From an uncultured Lachnospiraceae bacterium (lineage in GTDB: Bacteria > Bacillota > Clostridia > Lachnospirales > Lachnospiraceae): a stretch of 35,474 nt of DNA. The translations under genes and the position numbers were made by a program. Positions 34,304 to 35,474 of this stretch are shown here, piece by piece (position 1 is the first letter of the stretch; each line of letters begins with the position of its first letter). Location of the stretch: assembly GCA_905201915.1 (NCBI GenBank), contig CAJKQE010000017.1, positions 1 to 35,474 of the forward strand, in the 5' to 3' direction. The notes beneath the pieces are model-generated. The model saw only the letters and a list, made by a program, of their open reading frames with translations, had not been told where the DNA came from and did not search any database.

Positions 34304-35023
34304 ATGGGCAGCGGACGTACTCAGAGGCAGCGATCTGAGCTTAGGACAGCGGCCAGATGCGCCTTTCCGCATACGCTTCCTATTTTAGCAGGCTTTTTAT
34401 TTTTGGGAATGACGTATGGAATTTATATGAACGTGTCGGGATTCAGCTTTTGGTATCCTATGTTTATGAGTATGACCATTTTCGCCGGATCGGTGGAATT
34501 TGTGGCAGTTAATCTGCTTTTGGGGGCGTTTGATCCTCTTCAGGCTCTGCTGATAACGCTGATGTTAAACGCCCGCCATTTATTTTACGGCATCTCAATG
34601 CTGGATAAGTACCGAGGAACTGGATTTAAAAAGGTGTTTCTGATTTTCGGCATGTGCGACGAGAGCTTTTCTATCAACTATACAGCGGATATTCCAAAGG
34701 ATGTGGACAGGGGATGGTTTATGTTTTTTGTCACTCTGTTCAATTATCTGTACTGGGTAGTGGGAGCGTCTCTTGGCGGAATGTTCGGTTCTCTGATTCA
34801 TTTTAATACAGAGGGTTTGGATTTTGTTATGACAGCGATGTTTGCCGTAATTTTTATTGAGCAGTGGATAAAGGAAAAGAGACATGCAGGAGCTCTCATG
34901 GGACTGGGAGCGCCTCTTGTGTGCCTGTCTGTATTTGGATCCGATCGTTTTATGATTCCAGCTATGGCGGCGATTCTGGCTCTTTTAACGCTGTTTAAAA
35001 GTCAGATAGAACAGGAAGAATAG
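34304..35023 (+). CDS. azlC: AzlC family branched-chain amino acid exporter, large subunit
   Basis: A 239-aa integral membrane protein of the AzlC family, which with AzlD exports branched-chain amino acids and gives azaleucine resistance in Bacillus. Landmarks: FPHTLPILAGFLFLGMTYGI, FAGSVEFVAVNLLLG and the family motif LITLMLNARHLFYGISML, then GMCDESFSI. At least five hydrophobic segments are visible. GGGAGGAAA precedes the ATG. The DNA is more GC-rich than the island, as expected for host chromosome. azlD follows after 44 bp. Confidence 0.95.
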   Translation: MGSGRTQRQRSELRTAARCAFPHTLPILAGFLFLGMTYGIYMNVSGFSFWYPMFMSMTIFAGSVEFVAVNLLLGAFDPLQALLITLMLNARHLFYGISMLDKYRGTGFKKVFLIFGMCDESFSINYTADIPKDVDRGWFMFFVTLFNYLYWVVGASLGGMFGSLIHFNTEGLDFVMTAMFAVIFIEQWIKEKRHAGALMGLGAPLVCLSVFGSDRFMIPAMAAILALLTLFKSQIEQEE

Positions 35024-35067
35024 AAATAGAAGAACAAAAATAGAAGAATAAAAAGAGGAGGGAACAG

Positions 35068-35394
35068 ATGACTCTGACGGAGCAGATTATTACAATCGGA
35101 ATGGTGGTGTTGGGAACGATAATTACACGTTTTCTGCCGTTTCTTTTGTTCCCAGCAGGGAAACCTGTGCCTAGGTATGTCCAGTATCTGGGAAAGGCTT
35201 TGCCGTCTGCCGTATTCGGGCTGCTGGTTATCTACTGCCTGAAGAACGTAGATCTGATGCAGGGCAGTCACGGAATCCCAGAGCTTTTGTCTCTGGCTGC
35301 TGTGGCTGCTCTGCATTTGTGGAAACGGCAGATGCTTCTCTCGATTGCAGGAGGCACAGTTTTCTATATGGCGCTGGTTCAGCAGATATTTTAA
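35068..35394 (+). CDS. azlD: AzlD family branched-chain amino acid exporter, small subunit
   Basis: 108 aa of the AzlD type, with the N-terminal IGMVVLGTIITRFLPFLLFP, then YVQYLGKALPSAVFGLLVIY and the C-terminal LLSIAGGTVFYMALVQQIF. Four hydrophobic segments are visible, as usual for the family. AGAGGAGGG lies before the ATG. It acts with AzlC in the membrane. Confidence 0.95.
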   Translation: MTLTEQIITIGMVVLGTIITRFLPFLLFPAGKPVPRYVQYLGKALPSAVFGLLVIYCLKNVDLMQGSHGIPELLSLAAVAALHLWKRQMLLSIAGGTVFYMALVQQIF

Positions 35395-35395
35395 T

Positions 35396-35413
35396 GTCTG
35401 CCGGATGGCAGAC
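35396..35413 (+). terminator. Hairpin after azlD
   Basis: A perfect 7-bp stem gtctgcc/ggcagac with a 4-base loop lies directly after the azlD stop. The T-run expected for an intrinsic terminator is absent, so it may work poorly or only stabilise the mRNA. Confidence 0.45.
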
Positions 35414-35438
35414 TGCGATTGATGTGGTATAAAAAAAG

Positions 35439-35468
35439 TTGACAGCTTGTTCTCAAGGATTTCATAAT
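35439..35468 (+). promoter_or_regulatory. Candidate promoter reading out of the window
   Basis: TTGACA (35439-35444) and CATAAT (35463-35468) are separated by 18 bp, at the very end of the window after azlD. The target gene is not included. Confidence 0.55.
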
Positions 35469-35474
35469 AAAATC

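Overview
This is a Gram-positive, low-to-mid GC chromosome segment. The strong AGGAGG-type ribosome sites, the tRNA gene style, the AzlC/AzlD pair and the overall protein style suggest a gut Clostridia, probably Lachnospiraceae. No species can be named from the sequence alone. Core chromosome is visible at both ends: a tRNA-Asn/tRNA-Glu/tRNA-Cys cluster on the left (104-426) and the azlCD genes on the right (34304-35394). Between them lies an integrated element of about 33.8 kb. Its ends are a perfect 22-bp direct repeat: the 3' end of tRNA-Cys (407-428) and a copy at 34195-34216.

The left end carries a tyrosine recombinase reading towards the att site. Upstream of it on the same strand are two genes, a Cys-rich protein and a P-loop ATPase. 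A diverging 602-aa orphan gene and a small excisionase-like gene (TTG start) follow. The mobilisation block (ribbon-helix-helix accessory protein plus a short MobP-like relaxase) and a recombination/plasmid-type block come next: DUF932, YqaJ exonuclease, Rad52/22-like annealing protein, a DUF5688 protein, DUF4143-type ATPases and a serine resolvase. No type IV secretion genes or coupling protein were seen, so this looks like a mobilisable element or genomic island rather than a self-transmissible ICE. Two DUF4143 ATPase copies and an ArdC-like antirestriction gene are broken.

From 15.3 kb to the right end the element is almost entirely defence-type cargo, as a series of cassettes. (1) A methylase-specificity fusion with a 175-aa partner; its promoter lies between two perfect palindromes. 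(2) A type I restriction-modification operon, HTH-hsdM-rhuM-hsdS-hsdR. Its hsdS carries two mutable repeats: three 12-bp units encoding the TAEL-type spacer known from EcoR124, and a 58-bp ACAG tract that could add a third target-recognition domain by frameshift. (3) A decayed fragment of a second, unrelated hsdR. (4) A TIR-like (DUF1863/ThsB-like) protein with a three-TM membrane protein. (5) A tightly coupled three-gene operon: a 904-aa protein with two RNA-polymerase alpha-CTD-like domains and a sigma region-4-like HTH, a ParB-like protein, and an SNF2-type helicase.

The sequence just inside the right att site (34027-34201) is duplicated at 25731-25893, immediately after hsdR, where it ends in only a 7-bp stub of the att core. 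The island therefore seems to have grown by accretion: cassettes 3 to 5 lie between two copies of the element's right end. The best candidates for undescribed systems are the alpha-CTD/sigma4-ParB-SNF2 operon, the TIR-like/TM pair and the methylase-S/175-aa pair.
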